The translations under genes and the position numbers were made by a program. From Pseudomonas graminis (GTDB lineage Bacteria > Pseudomonadota > Gammaproteobacteria > Pseudomonadales > Pseudomonadaceae): a DNA stretch of 44,542 bases. Position 1 is the first letter of the stretch, and each line of letters starts with the position of its first letter. The stretch lies in assembly GCF_004364335.1 (NCBI RefSeq), contig NZ_SOCR01000021.1, forward strand, positions 1-44,542, written 5' to 3'. Below, in pieces: positions 18,326 to 26,258 of the stretch. Under the pieces are notes generated by a model. The model saw nothing but the letters and a program-made list of their open reading frames with translations, did no database searches and had not been told where the DNA came from.

Positions 18326-18604
18326 AGGAGGAGGACTGTGGGTTCGAAATAGGAGCGGCACATTATGCCTATCCCGCCGCAGAATGCACGGATCATCCGA
18401 CCTGTATCCGTTTTCTGACGAAATTAGCGGCCAGCAGGCAAAAAGGAAACGCGCGGGGCCGAGTCAGTCTTCATTTTTGGCGGGATGGGGTGGGCGGTCA
18501 AGAATTCGGGGCATCAGTGGGATTGCGGTATCAGCAGCGCGTCAGGTATTCCAAAACTGTTTAAAAATCGTACAGGGCGCGGCTGGACGCCTGCGGATTA
18601 TAGC
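18326..18604. other. Intergenic stretch between the TetR gene and rgsA
   Basis: About 280 bases without a convincing gene. It must hold the regulator's promoter (a minus-strand CATAAT near 18363-18368) and upstream control sites of rgsA. A short plus-strand frame (18485-18694) runs into the small RNA and has no ribosome site or family signature. I see no clear TetR-type palindrome. Confidence 0.4.
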
Positions 18605-18611
18605 CAATACT
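18605..18611 (+). promoter_or_regulatory. rgsA: RpoS-type -10 element of rgsA
   Basis: CAATACT followed by TA closely fits the sigma-S extended -10 pattern (C-T-A-Y-A-C-T-T-A), differing at one base. No good -35 TTGACA is present at the right distance, which also favours sigma S. Transcription would start near 18618-18619. This agrees with the known RpoS dependence of RgsA. Confidence 0.6.
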
Positions 18612-18618
18612 TATATTC

Positions 18619-18738
18619 GCCAACGCAGCATCTCCCCCAAGTGCCAGCGTCGGTAAGGACACCAAAGGATAGTGTGTCTTTGTTTTACTCCTAATGGTCT
18701 TAACCCGGATTCACCCCCCAGAACCCGGGTTTTTTTTG
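18619..18738 (+). ncRNA. rgsA: RgsA small regulatory RNA
   Basis: A plus-strand RNA of about 120 nt predicted from an RpoS-type -10 and a strong terminator. It lies between a TetR gene and tatD, the same neighbourhood as P. aeruginosa rgsA (PA2958.1). A hairpin is formed by 18655-18662 and 18674-18681 (AAGGACAC with GTGTCTTT, one G-U pair), with an 11-base loop containing AAGGAT. A single-stranded stretch, GTTTTACTCCTAATGGTCT (18682-18700), follows. RgsA is an Hfq-associated, RpoS-controlled RNA reported to repress targets including fis and acpP; the CUCC core suits Shine-Dalgarno blocking. Exact ends are inferred. Confidence 0.8.
18702..18738 (+). terminator. Rho-independent terminator of rgsA
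   Basis: Arms AACCCGG (18702-18708) and CCGGGTT (18725-18731) close a loop rich in C, followed by an eight-T run (18730-18737). There is no T run on the minus strand, so it terminates plus-strand transcription. Confidence 0.85.
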
Positions 18739-18791
18739 CCTGCGATTCAGTGAGCGCCGGGGGCTTGGCAAGCATCGCTATGCAGGAAGGA

Positions 18792-19577
18792 TCAGCCTTT
18801 GACGCGCGCCAGCGGGAACAGCCGCTTGAAGTTCTCGCTGGTCTGCTCGGCGAAACGCTCGTAGGTCTCGCCGCGCAGCATCGCCAGAAACTCGGCCACC
18901 TCACGCACGTACTGAGGCAGGTTCGGCTTGCCTCGATACGGGATAGGCGCCAGGTACGGCGAGTCGGTTTCGACCAGCAGACGGTCGGCGGGCACTTTGC
19001 TGGCGACATCCCGCAGCGCATCGGCGTTGCGGAAGGTGACGATGCCGGACAGCGAGATATAGAACCCCAGATCCAGCGCGGCCCTGGCCATGTCCCAGTC
19101 TTCGGTGAAGCAATGCAGCACGCCGGCTTGAGGCAGCGCGGCCTCCCGCAACAGCGCCAGCGTGTCGGCCCGCGCTCCGCGAGTATGGACAATCACCGGC
19201 TTGCCGGTCACGTTGGCCGCTTGCAGATGAAGCCGGAACGAGGCTTGTTGCAACTCGGCCGCCTCAGGTTCGTAGTGATAATCCAGCCCGGTTTCGCCGA
19301 TGGCCACGACGCGCGGATGATTCAGCTCGCCGAGCAACCACTCCAGCGCTGGCGCCTCGCCGGGCTTGAGGTCCAGCGGGTGTATGCCGACCGAGCAATC
19401 GACGTCGTCGTAGCGGTCGGCGAGGGCCTTCACGGCGCCGGCGTTTTCGGCGCTGACGCCGATGCACAGAAAGTGCCCGACGCCCCGCTCTCTCGCCGCT
19501 TGCAGGGCGTTGTCTAGGGAGCCGTCGTGGGCGCTGAGGTCGAGGCGGTCAAGGTGGCAATGGGAATCTACAAGCAT
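18792..19577 (-). CDS. tatD: TatD family metal-dependent hydrolase
   Basis: A 261-residue TIM-barrel hydrolase. The first metal site is MLVDSHCHLD (H6, H8), with IGETGLDYHYEPE, VIVHTRGARADTL, LHCFTEDWDMA and VETDSPYLAPIPYRGKPN following in the usual order. Family members are 3'-5' DNases acting on short DNA or D-aminoacyl-tRNA; which substrate applies here cannot be told. It is the last gene of the pilZ-containing set, 14 bases after pilZ; rgsA converges on it from the other strand. The YcfH type, which travels with holB and tmk, is the best fit. Confidence 0.93.
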   Translation of the reverse strand: MLVDSHCHLDRLDLSAHDGSLDNALQAARERGVGHFLCIGVSAENAGAVKALADRYDDVDCSVGIHPLDLKPGEAPALEWLLGELNHPRVVAIGETGLDYHYEPEAAELQQASFRLHLQAANVTGKPVIVHTRGARADTLALLREAALPQAGVLHCFTEDWDMARAALDLGFYISLSGIVTFRNADALRDVASKVPADRLLVETDSPYLAPIPYRGKPNLPQYVREVAEFLAMLRGETYERFAEQTSENFKRLFPLARVKG

Positions 19578-19591
19578 GGCGGCGGGGCAAC

Positions 19592-19948
19592 TTACATCGT
19601 ATGGGTAGGACGGTCGGATTTCAGCGCTCCGGCCAGGTAATTTTCAATCATGTTGCGCGCGGTGTTGTCGCCGTCGTTGAACTGCACGCCAACGCCAGCA
19701 GCACGGTTGCCTTGAGCGCCCTTCGGCGTGATCCAGGTGACCTTGCCCGCGACCGGAATCTTTTCAGGCTCGTCCATCAGGTTGAGCAACATGAACACTT
19801 CATCGCCCAGCTTGTAGCTTTTGCTGGTGGGAATGAACAGGCCGCCGTTTTTAATGAACGGCATGTACGCGGCGTACAGGACGGACTTGTCCTTGATGGT
19901 CAGGGACAGGATGCCGTTACGTGGACCTGGACTCAGTGGCACGCTCAT
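19592..19948 (-). CDS. pilZ: PilZ domain protein for type IV pilus assembly
   Basis: A 118-residue single-domain protein like the founding PilZ of P. aeruginosa (MSVPLSPGPRNGILSLTIKDKSVLYAAYMPFIKNGGLFIPT). It is needed for type IV pilus formation. The PilZ fold is visible, but the N-terminal RxxxR c-di-GMP motif of other PilZ proteins is not, and canonical PilZ does not bind the nucleotide. It lies between holB and tatD, as in P. aeruginosa. With fimV it is the second twitching-related gene in the window. Confidence 0.93.
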   Translation of the reverse strand: MSVPLSPGPRNGILSLTIKDKSVLYAAYMPFIKNGGLFIPTSKSYKLGDEVFMLLNLMDEPEKIPVAGKVTWITPKGAQGNRAAGVGVQFNDGDNTARNMIENYLAGALKSDRPTHTM

Positions 19949-19991
19949 CTCGTTTCCTCAGGCAATGCATGATGTCATGCAGATGGCCAGT

Positions 19992-20978
19992 CTAACCCTG
20001 TCCGGTCAGGCCTGCCCACTGCACCAATAATGCTTCGAGCAACAAAACCCGGTTCAGGTTCGCTTTTGACATGACCTTCTGGCGTTGCAGCAGCACCCAG
20101 TCCTGAATCGCCAGCACATTGCGCTGGGACGATTTCTGCGCGAGATACTGCACGACCTTGCGCATGTCAGTCAGGCCCAGGCCTTCTTCGTCCTGGGTCA
20201 GTTGATAGCGCAGGATCAGGCTCGACCAGTCGCAGAACCAGTCGAACAGCAACAACAGCGGAATATCTTTCCAGCCTTCGGCCAGTTGGGTTGGCGACTG
20301 CTGGCCCTTGAGCAGCTTTTTAACGCCATCCACCACCAGCGCCCGTTGCTCATGAACACCCTGGGCGTGCAGCTTGACCGCCACCAGGGGCGAACCGGCC
20401 GCGAGGGTCAGCAACTCAACGCGTTCCTGCTCGGTGCAGTCGGGCAGCGCATCGGCCAGCCAGGCGATGCTCATGGCGTCGCTGGGCAGCGGACATGCCT
20501 GTTGCACACAACGGCTCTTCACCGTGGGCAGCAGCCGACTCGGTTGATGGCTGACCAGCAACAGAATGGTGTTGCCCGAAGGCTCTTCCAGACTTTTCAG
20601 CAGGGCGTTGGCAGCGTTGATATTCATCGACTCGACCGGCTCGATCAACACTACCTTGCGCCCGCCCATCTGCGCGGTCTGCACCACGAAGCTGACCAGA
20701 TCGCGCACCTGATCGACCTTGATCGCCTTGTCGGCCTCTTCAGGCTCCAGCACGTAATGGTCAGGGTGACTGCCGGCCGCCAGCAGTGAGCAGGATTTGC
20801 ATTGGCCGCACGCTTCAAGGCCTGCCGGGCGTTGGCACAGCAGCAGGTACATCAAACGCTCGGCCAGCGCCCGCTTGCCGATACCGGCCGGGCCGTGCAG
20901 CAGATAGGCGTGAGCATGTTGCTTGCGGCCTGCCAGTTGCTGCCACAGACCGTGCTGCCAGGGGTAAGCCTCAGCCAT
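19992..20978 (-). CDS. holB: DNA polymerase III subunit delta'
   Basis: HolB is part of the clamp loader. The 328-residue protein has a P-loop-like GPAGIGKRALAERL (about 30-43), a zinc module CGQCKSCSLLAAGSHPDHYVLEPEE (57 onward), KVVLIEPVESMNINAANALLKSLEEPSGNTILLLVSHQPSRLLPTVKSRC and a C-terminal collar domain. SRLLPTVKSRC is the sensor 1 (SRC) motif of clamp loaders. Its first eight bases overlap the end of tmk, so the two are translationally linked. Order tmk-holB-pilZ-tatD is conserved in gammaproteobacteria. Confidence 0.95.
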   Translation of the reverse strand: MAEAYPWQHGLWQQLAGRKQHAHAYLLHGPAGIGKRALAERLMYLLLCQRPAGLEACGQCKSCSLLAAGSHPDHYVLEPEEADKAIKVDQVRDLVSFVVQTAQMGGRKVVLIEPVESMNINAANALLKSLEEPSGNTILLLVSHQPSRLLPTVKSRCVQQACPLPSDAMSIAWLADALPDCTEQERVELLTLAAGSPLVAVKLHAQGVHEQRALVVDGVKKLLKGQQSPTQLAEGWKDIPLLLLFDWFCDWSSLILRYQLTQDEEGLGLTDMRKVVQYLAQKSSQRNVLAIQDWVLLQRQKVMSKANLNRVLLLEALLVQWAGLTGQG

Positions 20979-21615
20979 GCCGGCGAGCCGCCAGCAGCGT
21001 TATCAAATCGGGAACCAGCACATCAAGGGATGCCTGGACTTCGGTCAGCGCCAGTGACGCGTCCACCAGGCGATAACGCTCGGGGGCCGCAGCCGCGCGG
21101 GACAGGTACGTACTGCGCACGGCGTCGAAAAACGCTCGGCCCTCTTGCTCGAAACGGTCGAGCTGACCACGGGCGGACGCACGGGCCAGGCCGATCTCGA
21201 TGGGCAGATCGAACACCAGGGTCAGATCCGGACGCAGCGTGCCCTGGACGAAATCTTCCAGCACAGCAATGCGTTCGATGGGCAGGCCACGGCCGCCTCC
21301 CTGATACGCGTACGTGGCATCAGTGAATCGGTCACAAAGCACCACGGCGCCCCGCGCCAGCGCCGGGCGAATCAGGGCGGCGAGGTGTTGCGCGCGGGCG
21401 GCGAACATCAGCAGCAGCTCGGTATCGACGAACATCTGCTCGTCACCCGGCGTCAACAGCAGTTCGCGGATTCGCTCGGCCAATGGCGTCCCGCCAGGTT
21501 CGCGGGTCAGGACGACATCAATGCCCTCGCTGCGCAGGCGCTCGGCCAGGTAGTCGCGGTTGGTGCTTTTGCCGGCGCCTTCGGGGCCTTCAAGGGTGAT
21601 AAACAAACCGGTCAC
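20971..21615 (-). CDS. tmk: Thymidylate kinase
   Basis: Tmk phosphorylates dTMP to dTDP. From GTG 21613-21615 the protein reads VTGLFITLEGPEGAGKSTNRD, with the P-loop at residues 10-18. TREPGGTPLAERIRELLL, the DRFTDATYAYQGGGRGL substrate loop and a LID region RASARGQLDRFEQEGRAFF follow. AAGGA upstream of the GTG is the ribosome site. The open frame is much longer upstream because it runs antisense-like through the mltG end; that part is not coding. The protein has 214 residues, as expected, and overlaps holB by eight bases. Confidence 0.96.
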   Translation of the reverse strand: MTGLFITLEGPEGAGKSTNRDYLAERLRSEGIDVVLTREPGGTPLAERIRELLLTPGDEQMFVDTELLLMFAARAQHLAALIRPALARGAVVLCDRFTDATYAYQGGGRGLPIERIAVLEDFVQGTLRPDLTLVFDLPIEIGLARASARGQLDRFEQEGRAFFDAVRSTYLSRAAAAPERYRLVDASLALTEVQASLDVLVPDLITLLAARRHG

Positions 21616-21658
21616 GGGCAGTCCTTGGTCAGATTCATGGCGAGTGTGCTCGCGGTTG

Positions 21659-22912
21659 TCATTTGCCGGGGTCATTGGCTGGGTTCGACGGCGCCGCAGC
21701 GTCTGTCTGCGGTTTCGGCGGCGGCTCGGTCGCGGCCGGCTCTGCGCCCTTGCTCTCTTCAGGCCTGGACTCTTCGGACTTGAGCTCTGTCGGCTGCGGA
21801 CCAGTACGTTGCGGATCTGGGGGCTGCTGCTCGGACGCGGGCTTATCCACGGCATCCACAGGCTGCGCCGGTACAACCACAGGTGCAGGACTGGACCGGT
21901 AATCCGCGCGACGCTTGAGCTGGAACTCCTTGACCGCCGCGTTATGCGCATCCAGATCGGCGGAGAATACGTGACTGCCGTCCCCTCTCGCCACAAAGTA
22001 CAGGCTGTTACCAGCCACCGGGTGCATCGCCGCATGGATCGCTTCACGCCCGACCATGGAGATGGGGGTCGGCGGCAAACCGGAGATGACATAGGTGTTA
22101 TACGGCGTAGGCTCTTTCAGCAACGCCCGGGTGATCTTGCCGTTGTACCGCTCGCCGAGGCCGTAAATGACCGTCGGATCGGTCTGCAGCAACATGCCCT
22201 GCTGCAAGCGACGCACGAACACGCCGGCAATCTGGCCGCGCTCCTGAGGCACGCCGGTTTCCTTTTCCACCAGCGACGCCATGATCAGTGCCTGATAGGG
22301 ATCGGTGTACGGCACATCGGCAGCGCGTTTCTCCCATTCTTCCTGGAGCACTTCGTCCAGGCGGTTGTAGGCTTGTTTCAGCAGCTCGATGTCGGTCATG
22401 CCGCGCACGTAGCGATAGGTGTCCGGAAAAAAACGGCCTTCGGGGAACACGTCCGGATGCCCAAGCCTGGCCATCAACTCGGTGTCACTGAGATCGCTCA
22501 CCGTTTGCTCCAGCTTGACCTGTTTGGCCAGCGCCGCGCGCACCTGACGGAATGTCCAGCCCTCCACCAGGGTGACGCTGTACTGAACCACCTCACCTTT
22601 TTGCCAGAGATCGAGCAGCGACTCGGCGTTCATGCCGGGCGCCATGCGGTATTCGCCACTGTGCAGCGACTGGCCCTGGAGATTGAAGCGCCAATAGAGC
22701 CGCAGCCAGAACGCATCCTTGATGACGCCGTCGGCTTGCAGCCGATTCAGCACGCCGGTGGGGGAAGAGCCCGACGGCACATCCAGCAGCTTTTCCTGGG
22801 TCAGATTGAGGGGCTGTTGCAGCGCGCTGTTCTGCTGCCAATAAGCCACACCCAGCAACAGCCCCGCCAGAACCACACCTGTTTCCAGCAAGACGAGTAA
22901 TTTTCGGATCAC
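21659..22912 (-). CDS. mltG: Endolytic murein transglycosylase
   Basis: MltG (YceG) cuts nascent glycan strands at the inner membrane and sets their length. The 417-residue protein has one N-terminal helix (LLVLLETGVVLAGLLLGVAYW). A LysM-like subdomain and the catalytic domain with SLVEKETG follow; the second Glu is E218 by count and should be the catalytic one. LQTDPTVIYGLG and HPVAGNSLYFVA are family landmarks. After about residue 345 there is an acidic, Pro-rich tail (EESRPEESKGAEPAATEPP) not found in E. coli. It follows pabC and precedes tmk by 43 bases, as in most gammaproteobacteria. Confidence 0.95.
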   Translation of the reverse strand: MIRKLLVLLETGVVLAGLLLGVAYWQQNSALQQPLNLTQEKLLDVPSGSSPTGVLNRLQADGVIKDAFWLRLYWRFNLQGQSLHSGEYRMAPGMNAESLLDLWQKGEVVQYSVTLVEGWTFRQVRAALAKQVKLEQTVSDLSDTELMARLGHPDVFPEGRFFPDTYRYVRGMTDIELLKQAYNRLDEVLQEEWEKRAADVPYTDPYQALIMASLVEKETGVPQERGQIAGVFVRRLQQGMLLQTDPTVIYGLGERYNGKITRALLKEPTPYNTYVISGLPPTPISMVGREAIHAAMHPVAGNSLYFVARGDGSHVFSADLDAHNAAVKEFQLKRRADYRSSPAPVVVPAQPVDAVDKPASEQQPPDPQRTGPQPTELKSEESRPEESKGAEPAATEPPPKPQTDAAAPSNPANDPGK

Positions 22913-22915
22913 GAA

Positions 22916-23734
22916 TCAGATATCCAGAAGCCCGCGAACAAGGTGTTGGAGTTTACGGGTCAGCGGTCCAACCGGCCAGTTCAGATGCTCGACGCCACGC
23001 ACCGGCCAGATGCCGTACACGCTGTTGCAGACAAACACCTCATCGGCCTTTTGCAGGTCGGACATCTGCAGCTCCAGCTCGCGGGCCGGCATATTCTCGC
23101 GCTCCGCCAGTGCCAGAATCTCGGCCCGCATCACACCGGCCACGCCACAGCGGCGCAGGTCCGGGGTCAGCAACACGCCGCCCTTGACCATAAACAGATT
23201 GCTGTAGACCGCTTCGACGATGCGCCCCGACACGTCCCGCATCAGCCCTTCGGCATAATCGGCACTGTGCCATTCCCCACGGGCCAGCACTTGCTCAAGT
23301 CGATTGAGGTGCTTGAGCCCGGCCAGCTGCGGCTGCTCGGCGAGGCGGGTCTCACAGGCGAACAGTTTGATGCCCTGTTCTGCATGACTTTCAGGGTAAG
23401 CCGGCAGCGGACCCGCCTGAAGGATGCGTCTCGGTTGCGCGTCCGAAGCGGGTGCATAGCCACGCACGCCGTCGCCACGAGTGACGATGAGTTTCATCAC
23501 GCCTTCACCCAACTGAGCGGCGAAGCGACGGCACTCGTCCTCGACCAGCGCCAGATCGAGGTTCAACGCCAGGCGCTGCGCCCCCAATGCCAGACGCTGC
23601 AAATGACGCGGAAAGAGCACTGGCTGCCCGACCTTGACGAGGACGGTCTCGAAGAGACCATCGCCGTACGCCAACCCCCGATCCTTGACGGCAAGGGAGT
23701 CCGCTGCAAGGCCATCGATCCAGCTCACGATCAT
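22916..23734 (-). CDS. pabC: Aminodeoxychorismate lyase
   Basis: PabC splits 4-amino-4-deoxychorismate into p-aminobenzoate and pyruvate for folate synthesis. It is a fold-type IV PLP enzyme of 272 residues. DRGLAYGDGLFETVLV opens it, the PLP lysine is in GLKHLNRLEQVLARGEW (K141 by count), and the phosphate-binding area around RCGVAGVMRAEIL is present. Its ATG overlaps the fabF stop as ATGA, which implies coupled translation. The fabF-pabC-mltG-tmk-holB order is standard. Confidence 0.95.
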   Translation of the reverse strand: MIVSWIDGLAADSLAVKDRGLAYGDGLFETVLVKVGQPVLFPRHLQRLALGAQRLALNLDLALVEDECRRFAAQLGEGVMKLIVTRGDGVRGYAPASDAQPRRILQAGPLPAYPESHAEQGIKLFACETRLAEQPQLAGLKHLNRLEQVLARGEWHSADYAEGLMRDVSGRIVEAVYSNLFMVKGGVLLTPDLRRCGVAGVMRAEILALAERENMPARELELQMSDLQKADEVFVCNSVYGIWPVRGVEHLNWPVGPLTRKLQHLVRGLLDI

Positions 23735-24975
23735 TCGGCGTAACGGCGGAAGACCAGCGAACCGTTGGTACCGCCAAAACCGAAGGAGTTGGAGATCACC
23801 ACGTCGATCGGCATTTTCCGCGGCTCATGGGGAACGAAGTCCAGGTCGCAGCCTTCGTCGGGCTCGTCGAGGTTGATCGTCGGTGGCGCGACCTGATCCT
23901 TGATCGCCAGCACACTGAAAATCGCTTCGATCGCACCGGCGGCACCCAACAGGTGGCCCGTCATCGACTTGGTCGAACTGACGGCCAGTTTGTAGGCGTG
24001 ATCGCCGAACACTTTCTTGATGGCGCTGACTTCAGCCAGATCGCCCGCAGGCGTGGAGGTGCCGTGGGCATTGATGTATTGCACGTCCTCGGGACGAACT
24101 TTGGCATCCCGCAGGGCATTGGTGATACAGCGCGCGGCACCGGCGCCGTCATCCGGCGGCGAGGTCATGTGAAACGCATCGCCGCTCATGCCGAAGCCGA
24201 TCAGTTCGGCGTAAATGGTTGCGCCCCGCGCCTTGGCGTGCTCGAGCTCTTCGAGGACCATGGCGCCAGCACCGTTGGACAGTACGAAGCCGTCGCGGCC
24301 CTTGTCCCACGGGCGACTGGCGCGCGCAGGCTCATCGTTGCGGGTAGACAGTGCGCGGGAGGCGCCAAAGCCGCCCATTCCCAGGCCGCAGGCTGCCATT
24401 TCAGCGCCGCCGGCAATCATCACATCGGCTTCGTCGTATGCGATGTTGCGCGCGGCCATGCCGATGCAGTGCGTACTCGTGGTGCAGGCGGTGGCGATCG
24501 CGTAGTTGGGGCCCTGTGCGCCGAGATGGATCGACAGGAACCCGGAAATCATGTTGATGATCGACCCTGGTACGAAGAACGGGGAGATCTTGCCTGGCCC
24601 CTGCTCATGCATCAGCCGGCTGGTGTTCTCGATATTGGTAAGGCCCCCGATGCCCGATCCCATCGCCACGCCGACACGCTCGCGGTTGGTATCGTCGATC
24701 TTGATACCGGAGTTGCGCACGGCCTGAAAGCTTGCAGCCAGCCCGTACTGGATGAACAGATCGAGTCTGCGGGCCTCTTTGGCCGACAGGTATTCCTCGA
24801 CGTTGAATCCCTTTACCGAACCGCCAAAGCGGGTGGTGTATTGGGACAGGTCCGTGTGTTCGATAGGCCCAATGCCACTCTGGCCAGCCAGAATGCCTTG
24901 CCAGGTGCTCGGCACATCCGTGCCCAAAGGCGTCAGCATACCCATACCGGTGACCACGACGCGTCTACGCGACAC
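23731..24975 (-). CDS. fabF: 3-oxoacyl-[ACP] synthase II
   Basis: FabF condenses malonyl-ACP with acyl-ACP, including the step to cis-vaccenate chain lengths. The 414-residue protein has catalytic Cys164 in ATACTTSTHC, and the two active-site His in NAHGTSTPAGD and MTGHLLGAAGA. It starts at GTG 24973-24975 behind a strong AGGAGAG ribosome site. It follows acpP by 107 bases with a terminator-like hairpin between, so its expression may be lower than acpP. The glycine-rich end FGFGGTNGSLVFRRY is typical. Confidence 0.97.
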   Translation of the reverse strand: MSRRRVVVTGMGMLTPLGTDVPSTWQGILAGQSGIGPIEHTDLSQYTTRFGGSVKGFNVEEYLSAKEARRLDLFIQYGLAASFQAVRNSGIKIDDTNRERVGVAMGSGIGGLTNIENTSRLMHEQGPGKISPFFVPGSIINMISGFLSIHLGAQGPNYAIATACTTSTHCIGMAARNIAYDEADVMIAGGAEMAACGLGMGGFGASRALSTRNDEPARASRPWDKGRDGFVLSNGAGAMVLEELEHAKARGATIYAELIGFGMSGDAFHMTSPPDDGAGAARCITNALRDAKVRPEDVQYINAHGTSTPAGDLAEVSAIKKVFGDHAYKLAVSSTKSMTGHLLGAAGAIEAIFSVLAIKDQVAPPTINLDEPDEGCDLDFVPHEPRKMPIDVVISNSFGFGGTNGSLVFRRYAE

Positions 24976-25016
24976 AGGACTCTCCTTTCTTCTATTGATG
25001 AAACGCTGCCCTATTC

Positions 25017-25051
25017 AAAGAAAAAACCGCACGCCAGGGGCAGTGCGGTTT
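25017..25051 (-). terminator. Terminator/attenuator after acpP
   Basis: Arms AAACCGCAC (25024-25032) and GTGCGGTTT (25043-25051) with a ten-base loop, followed on minus by T-rich sequence (complement of 25017-25026). It lies 31 bases past the acpP stop and 40 before fabF, suiting the usual excess of acpP transcripts. Confidence 0.85.
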
Positions 25052-25082
25052 CTCCAGGACAGCAAACTACGATTACAAAATC

Positions 25083-25319
25083 TTACGCCTGGTGGGCAGT
25101 AACGTAATCGATAGCCGCTTGAACAGTGGTGATCTTCTCGGCTTCTTCGTCAGGGATTTCGGTCTCGAATTCCTCTTCCAGAGCCATTACCAGCTCAACG
25201 GTATCAAGGGAGTCGGCACCCAGGTCTTCAACGAAAGAAGCACTGTTGGTGACTTCCTCTTCCTTGACGCCAAGTTGTTCGGCAACGATTTTCTTGACGC
25301 GCTCTTCGATGGTGCTCAT
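25083..25319 (-). CDS. acpP: Acyl carrier protein
   Basis: AcpP carries growing acyl chains on a phosphopantetheine arm attached to Ser37 in EDLGADSLDTVEL. The protein has 78 residues and is strongly acidic, as expected of this abundant protein. The mRNA has the ribosome site CUAGGAGUU 12 bases before AUG; this site is complementary to RgsA (see findings). The gene lies between fabG and fabF with spacers of 186 and 107 bases, so it probably has its own promoter and its own terminator. Confidence 0.99.
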   Translation of the reverse strand: MSTIEERVKKIVAEQLGVKEEEVTNSASFVEDLGADSLDTVELVMALEEEFETEIPDEEAEKITTVQAAIDYVTAHQA

Positions 25320-25323
25320 ACCG

Positions 25324-25340
25324 TGTTTTAACTCCTAGTG
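25324..25340 (-). promoter_or_regulatory. acpP ribosome site, predicted RgsA target
   Basis: The plus strand here reads TGTTTTAACTCCTAGTGG (25324-25341); its complement is the acpP leader with the TAGGAG Shine-Dalgarno box. RgsA carries TGTTTTACTCCTAATGG (18681-18697), so 16 base pairs form with one bulged mRNA base and one mismatch. Pairing would hide the ribosome site. Confidence 0.65.
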
Positions 25341-25505
25341 GACAAATTCAGGCAGCTGGCCGATGGGTAAGTGTATAGAAGAGGTTTTGCGCATTTCAAG
25401 CTAAACGCAATTCCCGCTACGCCCGACAGCCCTCTGCCCCTTAAAAGATTTCAGCTTTATAACGGATTTTAGACAGCCCGTATGACATTTTTTCGATACG
25501 ACCGG

Positions 25506-26243
25506 TCACATGTACATGCCGCCGTTGACGGGGATTGTAGCCCCGGTAACGTAGCCTGCACCTTCTGAGGCAAGAAAAGCGACAACATGCGCGATCTCTT
25601 CTGCCTGCCCCAGTCGGCCCAGAGGAATCTGTGCCGTCAGGGAATCACGTTGCGCTTCTGGCAGCTCGCGCGTCATGTCGGTGTCGATGAAACCCGGCGT
25701 TACCGAGTTGACCGTCACTGCGCGCGACCCGACTTCACGTGCCAGGGCACGGCTGAAGCCTTCCAGACCCGCCTTGGCGGCTGCGTAGTTTACTTGACCT
25801 GCGTTGCCCATGGCACCCACCACCGAGCCAATGCTGATGATCCGGCCCCAACGCGCCTTGGTCATCCCGCGCAGAACGCCCTTGGACAGGCGAAACAGGC
25901 TGTTCAGGTTGGTGTTGATGACGTCATGCCACTCGTCATCCTTCATTCGCATGATCAGGTTGTCACGGGTAATCCCGGCGTTGTTGACCAGGATCAACGG
26001 CGCGCCGACGCGCTCGGTGATCTGTGCCAGCACACTGGTAACGGACTCGTTACTGCCTACGTCCAGCGCCAGACCGAAGCCTTCGATGCCGTTTTCCTTG
26101 AAATAAGCGGTGATCTTCTCGGCGCCGGCCTCCGACGTCGCGGTGCCCACGACCGTGGCGCCATTACGGCCCAGTTCAAGGGCGATGGCCCGGCCAATGC
26201 CACGGCTCGCGCCGGTGACGAGTGCAACTTTACCCTGACTCAT
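25506..26243 (-). CDS. fabG: 3-oxoacyl-[ACP] reductase
   Basis: FabG reduces 3-oxoacyl-ACP with NADPH. It is a 245-residue short-chain dehydrogenase: cofactor loop VTGASRGIG, LVNNAGITRD, and the catalytic Ser140, Tyr153 and Lys157 in IISIGSVVGAMGNAGQVNYAAAKAG. The C terminus GAGYVTGATIPVNGGMYM is the FabG signature. It begins 15 bases after fabD and is probably cotranscribed with it; acpP follows after 186 bases. Confidence 0.98.
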   Translation of the reverse strand: MSQGKVALVTGASRGIGRAIALELGRNGATVVGTATSEAGAEKITAYFKENGIEGFGLALDVGSNESVTSVLAQITERVGAPLILVNNAGITRDNLIMRMKDDEWHDVINTNLNSLFRLSKGVLRGMTKARWGRIISIGSVVGAMGNAGQVNYAAAKAGLEGFSRALAREVGSRAVTVNSVTPGFIDTDMTRELPEAQRDSLTAQIPLGRLGQAEEIAHVVAFLASEGAGYVTGATIPVNGGMYM

Positions 26244-26258
26244 GCAGGCGTCTCCTAA

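Noticed and set aside
18554..18572. TGTTTAAAAATCGTACA as a GacA-type upstream box for the small RNA
   Set aside because: Only the outer TGT/ACA bases fit, the spacing is wrong and it is too close to the promoter.
18485..18694. Possible 69-residue gene before rgsA
   Set aside because: No ribosome site, no family resemblance, and it runs into the small RNA promoter and body.
20971..22092. Tmk frame extended to 373 residues
   Set aside because: The extra part overlaps mltG in another frame and has no homology; GTG 21615 has a proper ribosome site and the family N terminus.
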